From an uncultured Gemmatimonadota bacterium (GTDB taxonomy: Bacteria > Gemmatimonadota > Gemmatimonadetes > Gemmatimonadales > Gemmatimonadaceae): DNA of 64,000 nt. Position numbers and translations under genes: made by a program. Shown here piece after piece: positions 27,640 through 36,686 of the stretch; the first letter of the stretch is position 1, and the number at the start of each line of letters is the position of its first letter. The notes under the pieces were generated by a model that did no database searches, had not been told where the DNA came from, and saw only the letters and a program-made list of their open reading frames with translations. The DNA lies in NCBI GenBank assembly GCA_902826615.1, contig CADEFN010000010.1, positions 56,161 to 120,160 on the forward strand. Reading direction: 5' to 3'.

Positions 27640-29691
27640 CTACGGTAGGGCGAAGGCCACGTACGTTCCCCCGCTCGGCGCGCCGTTCTTCCCGCCACCG
27701 CAGGCAATCACGATGTACTGCTTACCGTTCACCATATAGGTCGACGGTGTCGTGTTCCCCGCTGCTGGTAGTTGGCCTTCCCACAACAACTTGCCGCTCG
27801 TCTTGTCGAACGCCCGGATCTTGTTGTCGTAGGTGGTGGCAGCAATGATCAGCAGCCCGTTCTCCGTGACGATCGCCCCGCCATAGTTATCGCTTCCCGT
27901 ATTGGTGAGGCCCTGGGCCACCAGCTTCGGATACTCTCCGAAGGGGATCGACCACTTCGTCTCACCGCTGTTGAGGTCGATGGCGTTGAGCGTTCCCCAC
28001 GGCGGTTTGACGCCGGGATAACCCTCGTGGTCGAGGAAGATGTCAAACGTCGTGTTGCGATACTTCAGGAAGGTTGCCACACTCTTCGGCGTTCGCGTTG
28101 GCGGCTTGCCACTCACGAGGTACTCGGTGAGCTCCTCGATGGCGCTGTCACCCAGCGCCGTTGCAAACGCGGGCATGCGCCCCGTCCCGCTACGGATTGC
28201 GCCCGTGATCTGCTCTCTCGTCAGGCGCTTGGCCACGCCGGTGAGTGTGGGCGCGAGTGGAGTGGTCCTGGGCCCGTGGCACTCGGCGCAATACGCCCCG
28301 AACAGCGATGTCTCCTCGCGCGGTACGATCTTGAGAATCCATCCCATCTCGTTGGAGTTCACGTACAACAGTCCGGTCTTCGGATCGAAGGCGGGGCCGC
28401 CGTACTCGCCACCGCCGTCCACACCAGGGTAGATGATGATGCCGTTTGTGTTAGGCGGCGTCCACGGGTCGGGGGTCGGGTTTTCGCGGAAGGTCTTGAG
28501 CGCCGACGCGCGCGCTTCTGGTGTGCGATCAGTGAGGAGGTCCTCGGTGAGTTGCTGACGGGCAAACGGTTTGGGGAGCACCGGGAAGTGCTGCGAGTCT
28601 GCCGTCACGTCGCCAGCGAGGATGGCAGGCGGTGTCTTGCGCCACTCACTCGGGAACAACTCGGCTCCCGTCTCCCGATCGAGCACCCAGACATGGCCCG
28701 TCTTGGTAATCTGCGCGACGGCGTCGACCGGCTTGCCGCTGCGCGTAACCGTCACGAGGGTGGGTGCCGCCGGAAAGTCGCGGTCCCAGAGATCGTGCCG
28801 AATCCCCTGATGATGCCAGACCCGTTTGCCGGTGTTGGCGTCGAGCGCCACGATCGAGTTGGCGAAGAGATTGTCACCCTTCCGGTTTGCCCCGTAGAAG
28901 TCAAACGATGCAGAACCGGTGGCGAAGAAGACCATGCCACGCTTCTGGTCCACGGTGACCCCCGACCATGCGTTGGCGCCCCCTGCCACCTTCCAGGTGT
29001 CTGCGGGCCACGTGTCATGGCCAAACTCTCCGGGGCGCGGGATGGTGTGAAAGGTCCAGCGAATCGCGCCCGTCTTTACGTCATAGGCCCGAATGTCGCC
29101 CGGCGCGGACGGGAGGGCTTCGGGGACCGAGGTCCCGACGATGAGCATGTCCTTGTAGACCGCCCCCGGTGTGCTGGCGCTGACGGAAAGTCCCTGAACG
29201 GGACGATCGAGCCCCTCACGCAGATCGACCCATCCGCTGTCGTTCCCCCAGCCCGGCACCTTCTGCCCTGTCCTGGCATCGAGTGAGAAGAGGCGATATC
29301 GATAGTTGAAGTAGAAGCGCCCGTCGTGCACCACCACACCGCGATATCGAATGCGAGGACCGGTAAACTTGCCACCCGTGGGATCGAAGCTCCACAGCTC
29401 CTTCCCCGTCGCCGCGTCGAGGGCGAAGGCACGCTGCTTGGGCGACATGGCGTACAAGACCCCATCGATCACCACGGGGTTCGACTGCATCTCCGAGCCT
29501 TCGAAGGCGTCCCTGGTGTCATAACTCCACGCCACCTTGAGCTGCGCGACGTTTTCGGGCGAGATCTGGTTGAGGGTGCTGTAGTGGGTTTTGTCGTCGC
29601 TGCCCTGATAGACGGGCCAATCGACGCTGGGCTTGGCGCACGACACAACCAGGGCGACCAACGCGAGGAGCGACGCGATTCGAGAGTGCAT
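27640..29691 (-). CDS. PQQ-dependent dehydrogenase with inserted cytochrome c domain
   Basis: 683 aa, exported; lipobox-like LVALVVSCAK near residue 20. Eight-bladed quinoprotein propeller with W-motif repeats (AFALDAATGKELWSFDP, AYDVKTGAIRWTFHT, VALDANTGKRVWHHQ, AFDKTSGKLLWEGQ). A cytochrome c domain with heme site YCAECHGP is inserted late in the propeller, before the last blades. Members oxidise alcohols or sugars in the periplasm using PQQ and pass electrons through the heme. Start 29691 is chosen for the signal; no PQQ synthesis genes are nearby. Confidence 0.93.
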   Translation of the reverse strand: MHSRIASLLALVALVVSCAKPSVDWPVYQGSDDKTHYSTLNQISPENVAQLKVAWSYDTRDAFEGSEMQSNPVVIDGVLYAMSPKQRAFALDAATGKELWSFDPTGGKFTGPRIRYRGVVVHDGRFYFNYRYRLFSLDARTGQKVPGWGNDSGWVDLREGLDRPVQGLSVSASTPGAVYKDMLIVGTSVPEALPSAPGDIRAYDVKTGAIRWTFHTIPRPGEFGHDTWPADTWKVAGGANAWSGVTVDQKRGMVFFATGSASFDFYGANRKGDNLFANSIVALDANTGKRVWHHQGIRHDLWDRDFPAAPTLVTVTRSGKPVDAVAQITKTGHVWVLDRETGAELFPSEWRKTPPAILAGDVTADSQHFPVLPKPFARQQLTEDLLTDRTPEARASALKTFRENPTPDPWTPPNTNGIIIYPGVDGGGEYGGPAFDPKTGLLYVNSNEMGWILKIVPREETSLFGAYCAECHGPRTTPLAPTLTGVAKRLTREQITGAIRSGTGRMPAFATALGDSAIEELTEYLVSGKPPTRTPKSVATFLKYRNTTFDIFLDHEGYPGVKPPWGTLNAIDLNSGETKWSIPFGEYPKLVAQGLTNTGSDNYGGAIVTENGLLIIAATTYDNKIRAFDKTSGKLLWEGQLPAAGNTTPSTYMVNGKQYIVIACGGGKNGAPSGGTYVAFALP

Positions 29692-29810
29692 GAGGGCCAG
29701 TGCGAGGAGTGCGGGAACATGGGACCGCGCACGCCTTCGCGCCATTGTGGCCGGGTGCAGACAACACGCAGGGGAGGTGGAGGGCGCACCTCCCCCGCGC
29801 CGAACGCTGA

Positions 29811-30245
29811 CTACGGAACCTCTTCGTAGAGCGCCGTTGCGACCGCGTCATCGCGCCGAGCAGCCGCGTGAAAGGCCCGCGTGCTGGCCTCACTCAGCCT
29901 GGCGTTCTCTCTCGGTCGTTTGTCCCACGCCACCTGTGCGAGCTCGGCGGGCGTGGCTTCACGCATGACTGCCACCTTCGGATTCTCCGGGTCAATGAGC
30001 TGGTGTGTCGCCCGCGCGTCGATCACCAGCGCGTCAGCACGCTGGAGCTCTTCGTCCTCGGGCTCTTCGTCGTCTGCCAGATCCCATGACCAGATGAAGC
30101 TCCCGCCCTGGCTCTTGAAAAGGCGGACACGCGTGTAGAGCCCGGTGTCGTCCTCGTCACAGATCGACGATTCGCCGAGGAGTCTGCCGGTAAAACGGAT
30201 GGGTTTGTTGCCGATGCGGAAAATCAGCTGCGCTGAATCCACCAT
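29811..30245 (-). CDS. hypothetical protein with acidic centre
   Basis: 144 aa, cytoplasmic. The N-terminal half looks like beta strands (AQLIFRIGNKPIRFTGRLL, LYTRVRLFKSQGGSFIWSWDL); the centre is very acidic (DDEEPEDEELQ) and the C-terminal part helical. No family was recognised. It is 119 bp upstream of the quinoprotein gene on the same strand; whether they are linked is unclear. The 146 bp upstream (30246-30391) shows no feature. Confidence 0.7.
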   Translation of the reverse strand: MVDSAQLIFRIGNKPIRFTGRLLGESSICDEDDTGLYTRVRLFKSQGGSFIWSWDLADDEEPEDEELQRADALVIDARATHQLIDPENPKVAVMREATPAELAQVAWDKRPRENARLSEASTRAFHAAARRDDAVATALYEEVP

Positions 30246-30391
30246 GGGTGCATTCCTCCATTCATTCGTTGGGCGCTTTTTACGGTCGCGCCGTTGACCG
30301 TTTCGCGGATCCTCCTACCCTCGGAACCAGTGGCTCCAGGAGGCCCGCTGTCATGACGTTATGCGGCGGCTGAGGTCACCGCAAGGCGCGG

Positions 30392-31336
30392 TCACCCCTC
30401 GGCCCACCTCAACACCCGTGACGCACGCAGGGTTATCCAGCGGCTCGGTTCACCGACTTTCTCGCCCAGGTCCAGTGGCGGGGTGCCCTCATAGCTTGCA
30501 TCCAGCGGCCACCTTCCATCGCTGGCTTGCCGCGACCTGACCAGGTCGACCGCCTCCTTCACGCGCTCGTCAGGGGCCACCCCGGCGCGCCGAAGGTAGT
30601 CGAGGCCCCGCAGGACGTCGTAGTGCCACCAGGTGGGCCACGCGAACCTGGCCCACACCCCGGGTCCCTTGCGATCCCGCTCGATCAACTCACCCGTCGA
30701 CCGGCGACGCATGAGCCGCCGTTCCAGCAGGTACTCCTCTCCTCGGCGTCGAGCGACGGTGATCTCAGGAGTACTGCCGATCGACTGCTCGTATTCCAGC
30801 AGCGCCTCCAGTACACAGATGGTGCTGTTGAAGGACGAGCATGACGAACGGTCAGGGGCGTCGCAGTTCCAGCCGCCATCAGGCAATTGCTCCGACAGCA
30901 GCCGCTCGATGAGCGCGCGCACGTCTTCACTGAAGTAGGCTCCGCTGGCCGCAACCTGCCCGTTGATACACGGCTCGGTCTCACCGGCAAAGAAGGTGTT
31001 GTGCTCGCACTCGGGCGGGCCACAATTCGCCCAGGTGACGTGCGTTCGCACCAGGGTGAGTGCTCGTCGTGCCTCGGCAGACTCGGGATCGAGCCCAAGT
31101 TCCCGCAGCAGGAGCAGGACGTGCATGGTGGAGTCCCATCCATGATTCCACGCGACACCGCCCCACGTTCCGTCAGACGCCTGCAGCGCCAGCAGCTGTG
31201 CCCCGAGCCCCTCGCGTGCCACGCGTGCGCGCTCGGCGGCAACTTCTTTCGCTTCGGTGGCGGTGAGGTCGTGCAACACCTGCCAACGGATGGCTGGATC
31301 CGATTCAAGCAACCAGGTGTGCACCCTCTGGTTCAC
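30392..31336 (-). CDS. prenyltransferase/squalene-cyclase repeat protein
   Basis: 314 aa. Alpha/alpha-barrel repeats carry QW-type motifs: LQASDGTWGGVAW (about 50-62), SEQLPDGGWNCDAP and RQASDGRWPLDAS. The family includes terpene cyclases and peptide-binding look-alikes; the DxDD catalytic motif of cyclases is not seen, so a binding role is more likely. The GTG start at 31336 overlaps the upstream asparaginase-like stop (GTGA). A longer N-terminus is possible in frame but would run deep into that gene. Confidence 0.78.
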   Translation of the reverse strand: MNQRVHTWLLESDPAIRWQVLHDLTATEAKEVAAERARVAREGLGAQLLALQASDGTWGGVAWNHGWDSTMHVLLLLRELGLDPESAEARRALTLVRTHVTWANCGPPECEHNTFFAGETEPCINGQVAASGAYFSEDVRALIERLLSEQLPDGGWNCDAPDRSSCSSFNSTICVLEALLEYEQSIGSTPEITVARRRGEEYLLERRLMRRRSTGELIERDRKGPGVWARFAWPTWWHYDVLRGLDYLRRAGVAPDERVKEAVDLVRSRQASDGRWPLDASYEGTPPLDLGEKVGEPSRWITLRASRVLRWAEG

Positions 31337-32541
31337 TCGGTCGGTCCCCCCGGGAGCAATGGCTCGAGTTCGCGCACTTCGGCGCCATTCTCGGTGCACA
31401 CTGCGTACTGGGTTTCGCCGGCACGATACATCGCCACGCCAGCTGTTTCGCCACGTTTGTTCAAGACGAAGAACCGGATATTGAAGTTCGGGTTGCCCTT
31501 GGCATTCAGCAGACGCGATTCCACGGTGTTCGCGCGAATCCGCTTGAGTGCCTCCATCCCCGCATCCTTGGGCGACATGCCGCGACGCATGGATTCCACG
31601 ATGAGGTAGGAGGACAGATTGTACAGGTTGGCCTCGCCCCGCCCGGTGCTTCCGGCCGCGCCCACGTCGTTGTCGACATAGAGACCGGCACCGAGGATCG
31701 GCGAATCACCCGCACGCCCGGGGATCTTCCATGCCAGGCCGCTCGTGGTGGTCACGCCGCAGATGTCACCGTTGGGAGAGATGCCATCCATGTTGATGGT
31801 GCCCCAGAAACTCCCCTCGCGAATGAGACCGTCGGCCACCATGCTGCGACCGGCCGCGAGGGCTCGGGACTCCCACTGACCATCGCGCACCTCGTGCGCC
31901 CACAAGGTCTCGCCAGGATCGCGTTCGTGTTTCGGCTTGGGCTGACGTGCCTTGCCATTGGGGTCGAGCCAATGCTCGGGGTCCATGCGCCGCCGCCACT
32001 CGAGCCAGAGCTTTCGCGAGGAGGCACTATTGAGGTCGTCCTCGATGGTGAACCCCATCGCGCGCGCAAACTCCTGTGCGCCCTTCCCCACGATCAAGTG
32101 GTGATCGGTGTAGTCCATCACGGCCCGTGCCACCTGCGACGGCATCCGCACACCCTCGATGCCCGCCACAGCGCCCGCGCGTCGTTTGGGACCATGCATG
32201 CACGAGGCGTCGAGTTGCACCACGCCGTCGGCGTTAGGCAAGGCACCATACCCGATCCCCGTTTCGAGGGGGTCGAGCTCGGGAATGTTCACGCCTTCGA
32301 TGAGGGCATCGAGCACATCCATCCCTGAGGTGATGCCGCGGAAGGCGCGCTGCACCGCGTTCTCTGATCCGCCGTTCTTGAACTCCCATCCGGAGTAGTC
32401 ACTGATGACCACGGGCTTGACCGCCCGCCTGACGAGTATTTCAGGCGCCCGTGCCATCACGTCCGGGGCGAGATCAACCGCAGAGAGAGCGGCCAGCGAA
32501 GCCGAGGACTGTTTGACGAAGCGGCGACGATTCATGCTCAT
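31333..32541 (-). CDS. Tat-exported N4-glycosylasparaginase/isoaspartyl peptidase-like protein
   Basis: 402 aa. A Tat-type signal (NRRRFVKQSSASLAALSA) leads an Ntn-hydrolase of the glycosylasparaginase group. The nucleophile Thr probably lies in GDICGVTTTSGLAWK, with the following GRAGDSPILGAGLYVDNDVG matching the substrate-binding Arg/Asp loop. Members self-cleave before the Thr and hydrolyse beta-aspartyl or glycosyl-asparagine bonds. It is coupled by GTGA to the cyclase-repeat gene. Confidence 0.9.
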   Translation of the reverse strand: MSMNRRRFVKQSSASLAALSAVDLAPDVMARAPEILVRRAVKPVVISDYSGWEFKNGGSENAVQRAFRGITSGMDVLDALIEGVNIPELDPLETGIGYGALPNADGVVQLDASCMHGPKRRAGAVAGIEGVRMPSQVARAVMDYTDHHLIVGKGAQEFARAMGFTIEDDLNSASSRKLWLEWRRRMDPEHWLDPNGKARQPKPKHERDPGETLWAHEVRDGQWESRALAAGRSMVADGLIREGSFWGTINMDGISPNGDICGVTTTSGLAWKIPGRAGDSPILGAGLYVDNDVGAAGSTGRGEANLYNLSSYLIVESMRRGMSPKDAGMEALKRIRANTVESRLLNAKGNPNFNIRFFVLNKRGETAGVAMYRAGETQYAVCTENGAEVRELEPLLPGGPTE

Positions 32542-32644
32542 GGATTGCCTCGCGAACTGATGGTTGATGGTCGGTCAACGATAGCTGTGACTATCCCCGC
32601 TCTCGCGTCATGCCGCCGGAGTTGTGGCTCCAGCGAAGGAAAGC

Positions 32645-33019
32645 CTACTTCGCACGATCAAAGGGGCCACGAAAGAGCAGGATGGCGTAGGCCAGCGCCA
32701 TCAGTGCAAACACAATGGCAAAAACACCCGGGTAGGGCTTTGGCGACTTCAGCAGGGCGAGCGCGCTCATCACGTGCAGGACAAGGTTCAGGTTCAGCAG
32801 CGGCCGACCGTAAATGCCGCCCATCACCGTCGAACGAGCATTCCAGTTGTGCAGCGCCACACTGAGCCAGGCTGCCGCGACCAGCTGGCCGAGCCAGGCG
32901 GCTGATGGAGGGATCCCCTCGATCAGCCGTGGGAGTATCACATCTGAGGCGAACAGCAACGGAAGGCCGCCCGCAACAAGGAGTAGCGTGCTGAGGCGGG
33001 TTACCCAGGACGAGATCAT
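32645..33019 (-). CDS. small membrane protein, four predicted TM segments
   Basis: 124 aa with four hydrophobic stretches (LSTLLLVAGGLPLLFA, LGQLVAAAWLSVAL, LLNLNLVLHVMSALALL, VFAIVFALMALAYAILLF). No catalytic motif. It resembles generic DUF4345-like small membrane proteins, but the assignment is not secure. Confidence 0.7.
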   Translation of the reverse strand: MISSWVTRLSTLLLVAGGLPLLFASDVILPRLIEGIPPSAAWLGQLVAAAWLSVALHNWNARSTVMGGIYGRPLLNLNLVLHVMSALALLKSPKPYPGVFAIVFALMALAYAILLFRGPFDRAK

Positions 33020-33057
33020 CGGCTTAAGCTGGTGTCAGCCTTGGGTCCCGGCATCGA

Positions 33058-33261
33058 TCAGCCTTCGCGCTGGCTGCCTGGCTTTGCCCCGCGTGCCGCC
33101 ATGAGCTCCACCTTCTCGCGGAACGAGATGGGGGCGCCACACTGCGCGCAACGATAGTTGCCTGTCCGCTCGCCCATGTCGTACTCACGCGAGAACGAGG
33201 GGTGGTCACATGGCTTGTCCCCCCACGTGCGCTGGAGTTCGGCTGCTTTCGTCCGTTGCAA
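33058..33261 (-). CDS. small zinc-ribbon-like protein
   Basis: 67 aa. A Cys-His pair (PCDHPSFSREYDMG) and a CxxC pair (YRCAQCGAP) make a treble-clef or zinc-ribbon site. No other domain is present. It could be a nucleic-acid- or protein-binding accessory, function unknown. Confidence 0.65.
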   Translation of the reverse strand: MQRTKAAELQRTWGDKPCDHPSFSREYDMGERTGNYRCAQCGAPISFREKVELMAARGAKPGSQREG

Positions 33262-33818
33262 TGCGTTCTCCCGGTTTTCAGGTGGTCGTGCTCAGCAACC
33301 GGAAGTTACCGCCAGCAGGCCCCCCGCGCCTGACCTGACTCTGCAGAGTGCCTATCGGCCGCCCGTCTTCCCTTCAATCTCCTGGAGCGATCGTGCGGCC
33401 ACCGGGACTCGTTGTCGTGCCAGCGTGGCTCCAGGTCCGCGAACTCGACGTCAATCGTTGGGGTCCCCTGGACCCAGCCCGTCTTCGGACGCAACCAACC
33501 GCTGATGGCGCCGGGACTCCCAGAGTGCTCCATCGTGCCCTCCCGTTACGCCGGTATGGCAGACAGTCGGGGCCATAGTCCCAAGGCACCAGTACGAACT
33601 CGCCTCCTGTCCGCAGACCAGACCGCGCACCGGCACGAACACGCGACGACCGCCATGGGAAGGGGGCGCAAGGGCTGCCACCAAATCGCATGGTGCTCAC
33701 CGTGTTTGGTTACCCGAAGTCTGCAGAATCCAGCCCCGGCGTGGTGCCGCTCGTCATCGCTCCGATGCCCCCTGTCCCACTCGGTTACCCCCGAGGCTGA
33801 ACCGCGCTTCTTTCAATC
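33262..33818. other. 557-bp intergenic stretch with a possible decayed minus-strand reading frame
   Basis: No intact gene is convincing. On the minus strand two adjacent frames carry protein-like pieces: FVLVPWDYGPDCLPYRRNG (in 33374-33700) and SGWLRPKTGWVQGTPTIDVE (in 33306-33533). Together these read like one polypeptide interrupted by a frameshift near 33530. No RNA gene or terminator was recognised. Confidence 0.3.
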
Positions 33819-35675
33819 ATGTTACCGACGCGCGACGGGCCATCGTTGTCCCGGGCTTCCGCCATCTGGCGCGACGCGGGGCCGGTAGCGGTTCTTGCTC
33901 TGGCCATGATGCTGGCCGAGTCACTCCCTCGGCTGATTGCTGTTCCGGAGCTGTGGAGCCTCTGGCAACGTGTGGTCATGGTTTCGACCGCCGTCGGCGC
34001 GGTGTGGATCGGACTTGTGCCCCTCCTCTGGTACGTGACCGGCTGGCTCAGAACACGTCGTCGTCGCGCTGAGCAGGTACTTCTTGGCATCGCCGTCGTC
34101 CTGTTCGCCACACTCATGGAGGCCCTCTGGAGCCGCGAACTGTATCAGGCGACGCAGCGCAACTTTGTGGATTGGTGGATCAGCCGCGGAGACCGGACGA
34201 TGTACACCGTCATCGTGGTGATGGCAGCGCGATTGGCGCGCGACCTCGTCACCACGATCCGGAATGCGCAGGCCCGGATCATCGGGCAACGTGCGGCCCT
34301 TCGGCACGCCGAACTGCACCGCCTCGACCGGCAGCTGCAGCCGCACTTTCTGTTCAATGCGCTCAACACCATCGCGGAGTTCGTGCATCACAACACCCGC
34401 GAGGCCTCGCAGCTCATCGACAACCTGCTGCGGCTCTTTGATGACATGGAGACGCGCACGACTCACTTTCGGACCCTCGCCGACGAAATCGCTGCGCTGG
34501 CGCCGTACCTGGGGATCCAGCGGGCGCGCTTTGGCGCCCGGCTCGATGTCGTCATCGACGTGTCCGACGAGGCTGCCCGTGCGGCGGTGCCATCACTGAT
34601 GCTTCAACCGCTTGTCGAAAACGCCATCCGGCACGGCGTCGAACGTTTGCCGTCGGGCGGAACGGTCACGATCACCGGACGGGTGGAGGGGGGCACCCTC
34701 GCCGTGCATGTGCGGAACCCTGCACTTCCCAGCGAAGGCATGCCGACGGTGTCGGCGGGGATCGGCACGCGCAATGTACGGGAACGGCTCGAATCACTGT
34801 ATGGCGACGAGGCATCCCTCCAGCTCTCCTTGTCCGGGCACGAGGCGGTGGTCACGGCACGCATGCCGGTTGGCAGTGCGCTTCACCCGACGCCAGCCGC
34901 GGAGATTGACCACTCCTCTGCGTCGGAGGAAGCGTCATACCTGGCGGCTCTCGCGCGGCTCGCACGCTTTGACAACCGAACTTTTGCCGCCAGAGTGGCC
35001 GGCGCGGCATGGTTGCTGATCCTGAGCCTCTGGCTCGCCTGGGGTGCCCTCGCCGCCTGGCAGATGGGAGTACCGTATGGTCAGGCGATCGGCGGGCCGC
35101 TTGCGGTCGTGAGCGAACTCGGACTCTTCGTTGGGGCCACGCTCGTCGCCATCGTGCTTCTGAGCACACGCCTGGTGGATGACACGCCGATCGCGCGGTC
35201 GGTACTCGTGCAGTTCGCGGTCGCGATGGGGGTGGCGGGCGTCCTCGCCTGGGGCATCGCACACTCCGGGGACACCCGCACGGCCAAACTTGCCGCAGCT
35301 AGCCACCTGGGCAAGCGCATGATGGCGTTTGCCGCCATCGGGCTGGCGGTCAACGTGTGGCGCTGGCAGGTGCGACAGCTCCGGCTCGATCGCGCATGGC
35401 ATGAAGGAGCTCTGCGCGCCGCCGAACTGCATCACGCGGAACGCGCGCATCGATTTGATCGGTCCCTCGTCAGGCAGGCGCTCGTGGCCATCGGCGTCCA
35501 GGCATCGATCGAGCCAGGGCACGCTGACGACATCGTGGTCGCCTTGTCCCGCGTGCTTCGATCCGCATTGCTGCCGCCGGGCGCATCGCCGCACCCGGGG
35601 CCGACGGAGGCCGACTTCCAGGTCCTCCGCCACGCGTTAGCCCACTCGTCCCCACCCACGAACGCTCTCGCATGA
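33819..35675 (+). CDS. LytS-type membrane histidine kinase with a degenerate second module
   Basis: 618 aa. N-terminal TM segments (about 20-125) are followed by a His_kinase domain: LDRQLQPHFLFNALNTIAEF with the phospho-acceptor His (about 175), LQPLVENAIRHGVE (N box) and GIGTRNVRERLESLYG (G box). A second set of TM segments (about 385-520) then leads to another dimerisation-like helix, AELHHAERAHRFDRSLVRQA, that lacks the H-F-N core, and no second ATPase. It overlaps the LytTR regulator gene (ATGA), its obvious partner. Confidence 0.9.
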   Translation: MLPTRDGPSLSRASAIWRDAGPVAVLALAMMLAESLPRLIAVPELWSLWQRVVMVSTAVGAVWIGLVPLLWYVTGWLRTRRRRAEQVLLGIAVVLFATLMEALWSRELYQATQRNFVDWWISRGDRTMYTVIVVMAARLARDLVTTIRNAQARIIGQRAALRHAELHRLDRQLQPHFLFNALNTIAEFVHHNTREASQLIDNLLRLFDDMETRTTHFRTLADEIAALAPYLGIQRARFGARLDVVIDVSDEAARAAVPSLMLQPLVENAIRHGVERLPSGGTVTITGRVEGGTLAVHVRNPALPSEGMPTVSAGIGTRNVRERLESLYGDEASLQLSLSGHEAVVTARMPVGSALHPTPAAEIDHSSASEEASYLAALARLARFDNRTFAARVAGAAWLLILSLWLAWGALAAWQMGVPYGQAIGGPLAVVSELGLFVGATLVAIVLLSTRLVDDTPIARSVLVQFAVAMGVAGVLAWGIAHSGDTRTAKLAAASHLGKRMMAFAAIGLAVNVWRWQVRQLRLDRAWHEGALRAAELHHAERAHRFDRSLVRQALVAIGVQASIEPGHADDIVVALSRVLRSALLPPGASPHPGPTEADFQVLRHALAHSSPPTNALA

Positions 35676-36535
35676 CGACACCACTGCGCGCCATTATTGC
35701 CGACGATGAAGCCATGGCGCGTGCCCGCCTTCGGCGCTTGCTCACCCGGATGCCCGACGTCGTGCTGGCCGGCGAGGCCGAACACGGCGACGCCCTGCGC
35801 GACCTCGTGCACACCACGGCGTACGACGTCTTGTTGCTCGACATCGAAATGCCAGGCGCCGCGGTATTCGACATCCTGCGGGACCTCCCATCCTCGGTTC
35901 GCCTGTCCATCATCTTCGTCACGGCCTACGACCGCTACGCTGCCCAGGCCTTCGATGTCGACGCCGTGGACTACCTCGTAAAGCCCGTCACACGCGAACG
36001 CCTCGCCGAGGCGCTCGACCGTGTCAGGCGCCGCCATGTTACGGCGGCGGCGGGCACCGAAGACCTCCTGAAAGCGATCGCGGCGCTGGAGCGACGTCAG
36101 CGGCTACTCGAGGAAAGTGTCCAGCCAGCGCGGACCACCTATCTCACGCGAATGCTCGTGCGTGACCGGAATGCGGAGCATCTCGTTTCACTCGACGACG
36201 TCGAAGTATTCGAAGCCGACGGCAACTATGTCCGCGTACGGACCGCGACACGCGACTATCTGGTGAGAGGAACACTGCAATCGGTCGAGGACACACTCAA
36301 CCCGTTGACCTTCGTGCGCGTTCATCGCGGCACGATCGTCAACCTCGAGCACATGCGAGAGGTGCAAGGATACTTCTGGGGCGACGGCGTGATCATTACC
36401 CGGCGGGGTCATCGGGTGCGCATGAGTCGGCGGTATCGCGCGTCGTTCTACTCGCGCTTTCCAGGCGGAGACAACGCGAACGTGCAGGCACCGGCCGAAG
36501 AACCAGGCGGCGAGGACGATCACGCGGGATCCTGA
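35672..36535 (+). CDS. LytTR-family response regulator
   Basis: 287 aa. Receiver domain with acidic pocket ADDEAMARARL and phospho-acceptor in LLLDIEMPGAA (Asp about 54), Thr in IFVTAYDRYA and Lys in VDYLVKPVTRE. A linker helix is followed by a LytTR DNA-binding domain (about 160-265): VEVFEADGNYVRVRT, LVRGTLQSVEDTLNP, FVRVHRGTIVNLEHM. It would bind repeated sites upstream of targets when phosphorylated by the upstream kinase. Confidence 0.95.
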   Translation: MTTPLRAIIADDEAMARARLRRLLTRMPDVVLAGEAEHGDALRDLVHTTAYDVLLLDIEMPGAAVFDILRDLPSSVRLSIIFVTAYDRYAAQAFDVDAVDYLVKPVTRERLAEALDRVRRRHVTAAAGTEDLLKAIAALERRQRLLEESVQPARTTYLTRMLVRDRNAEHLVSLDDVEVFEADGNYVRVRTATRDYLVRGTLQSVEDTLNPLTFVRVHRGTIVNLEHMREVQGYFWGDGVIITRRGHRVRMSRRYRASFYSRFPGGDNANVQAPAEEPGGEDDHAGS

Positions 36536-36686
36536 GCTGCGTGCCTGCGATGGTCGTTTATCCGTCGTCAGGCAGCCGCTCGCGGTGCCGTCCGCAAACG
36601 CAACGATGCCGCTTGTCCCCTTACGGTAGTTCGTCCGCACGAACCGTCCCACCATGGAGTTCATCCCAGACTCGAGGACGGACATC

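Noticed and set aside
27772..29286. 504-codon open frame on the plus strand
   Set aside because: It lies wholly antisense to the PQQ dehydrogenase, whose motifs are unmistakable. Long antisense frames are common in GC-rich genes, and the sequence has no domain character.
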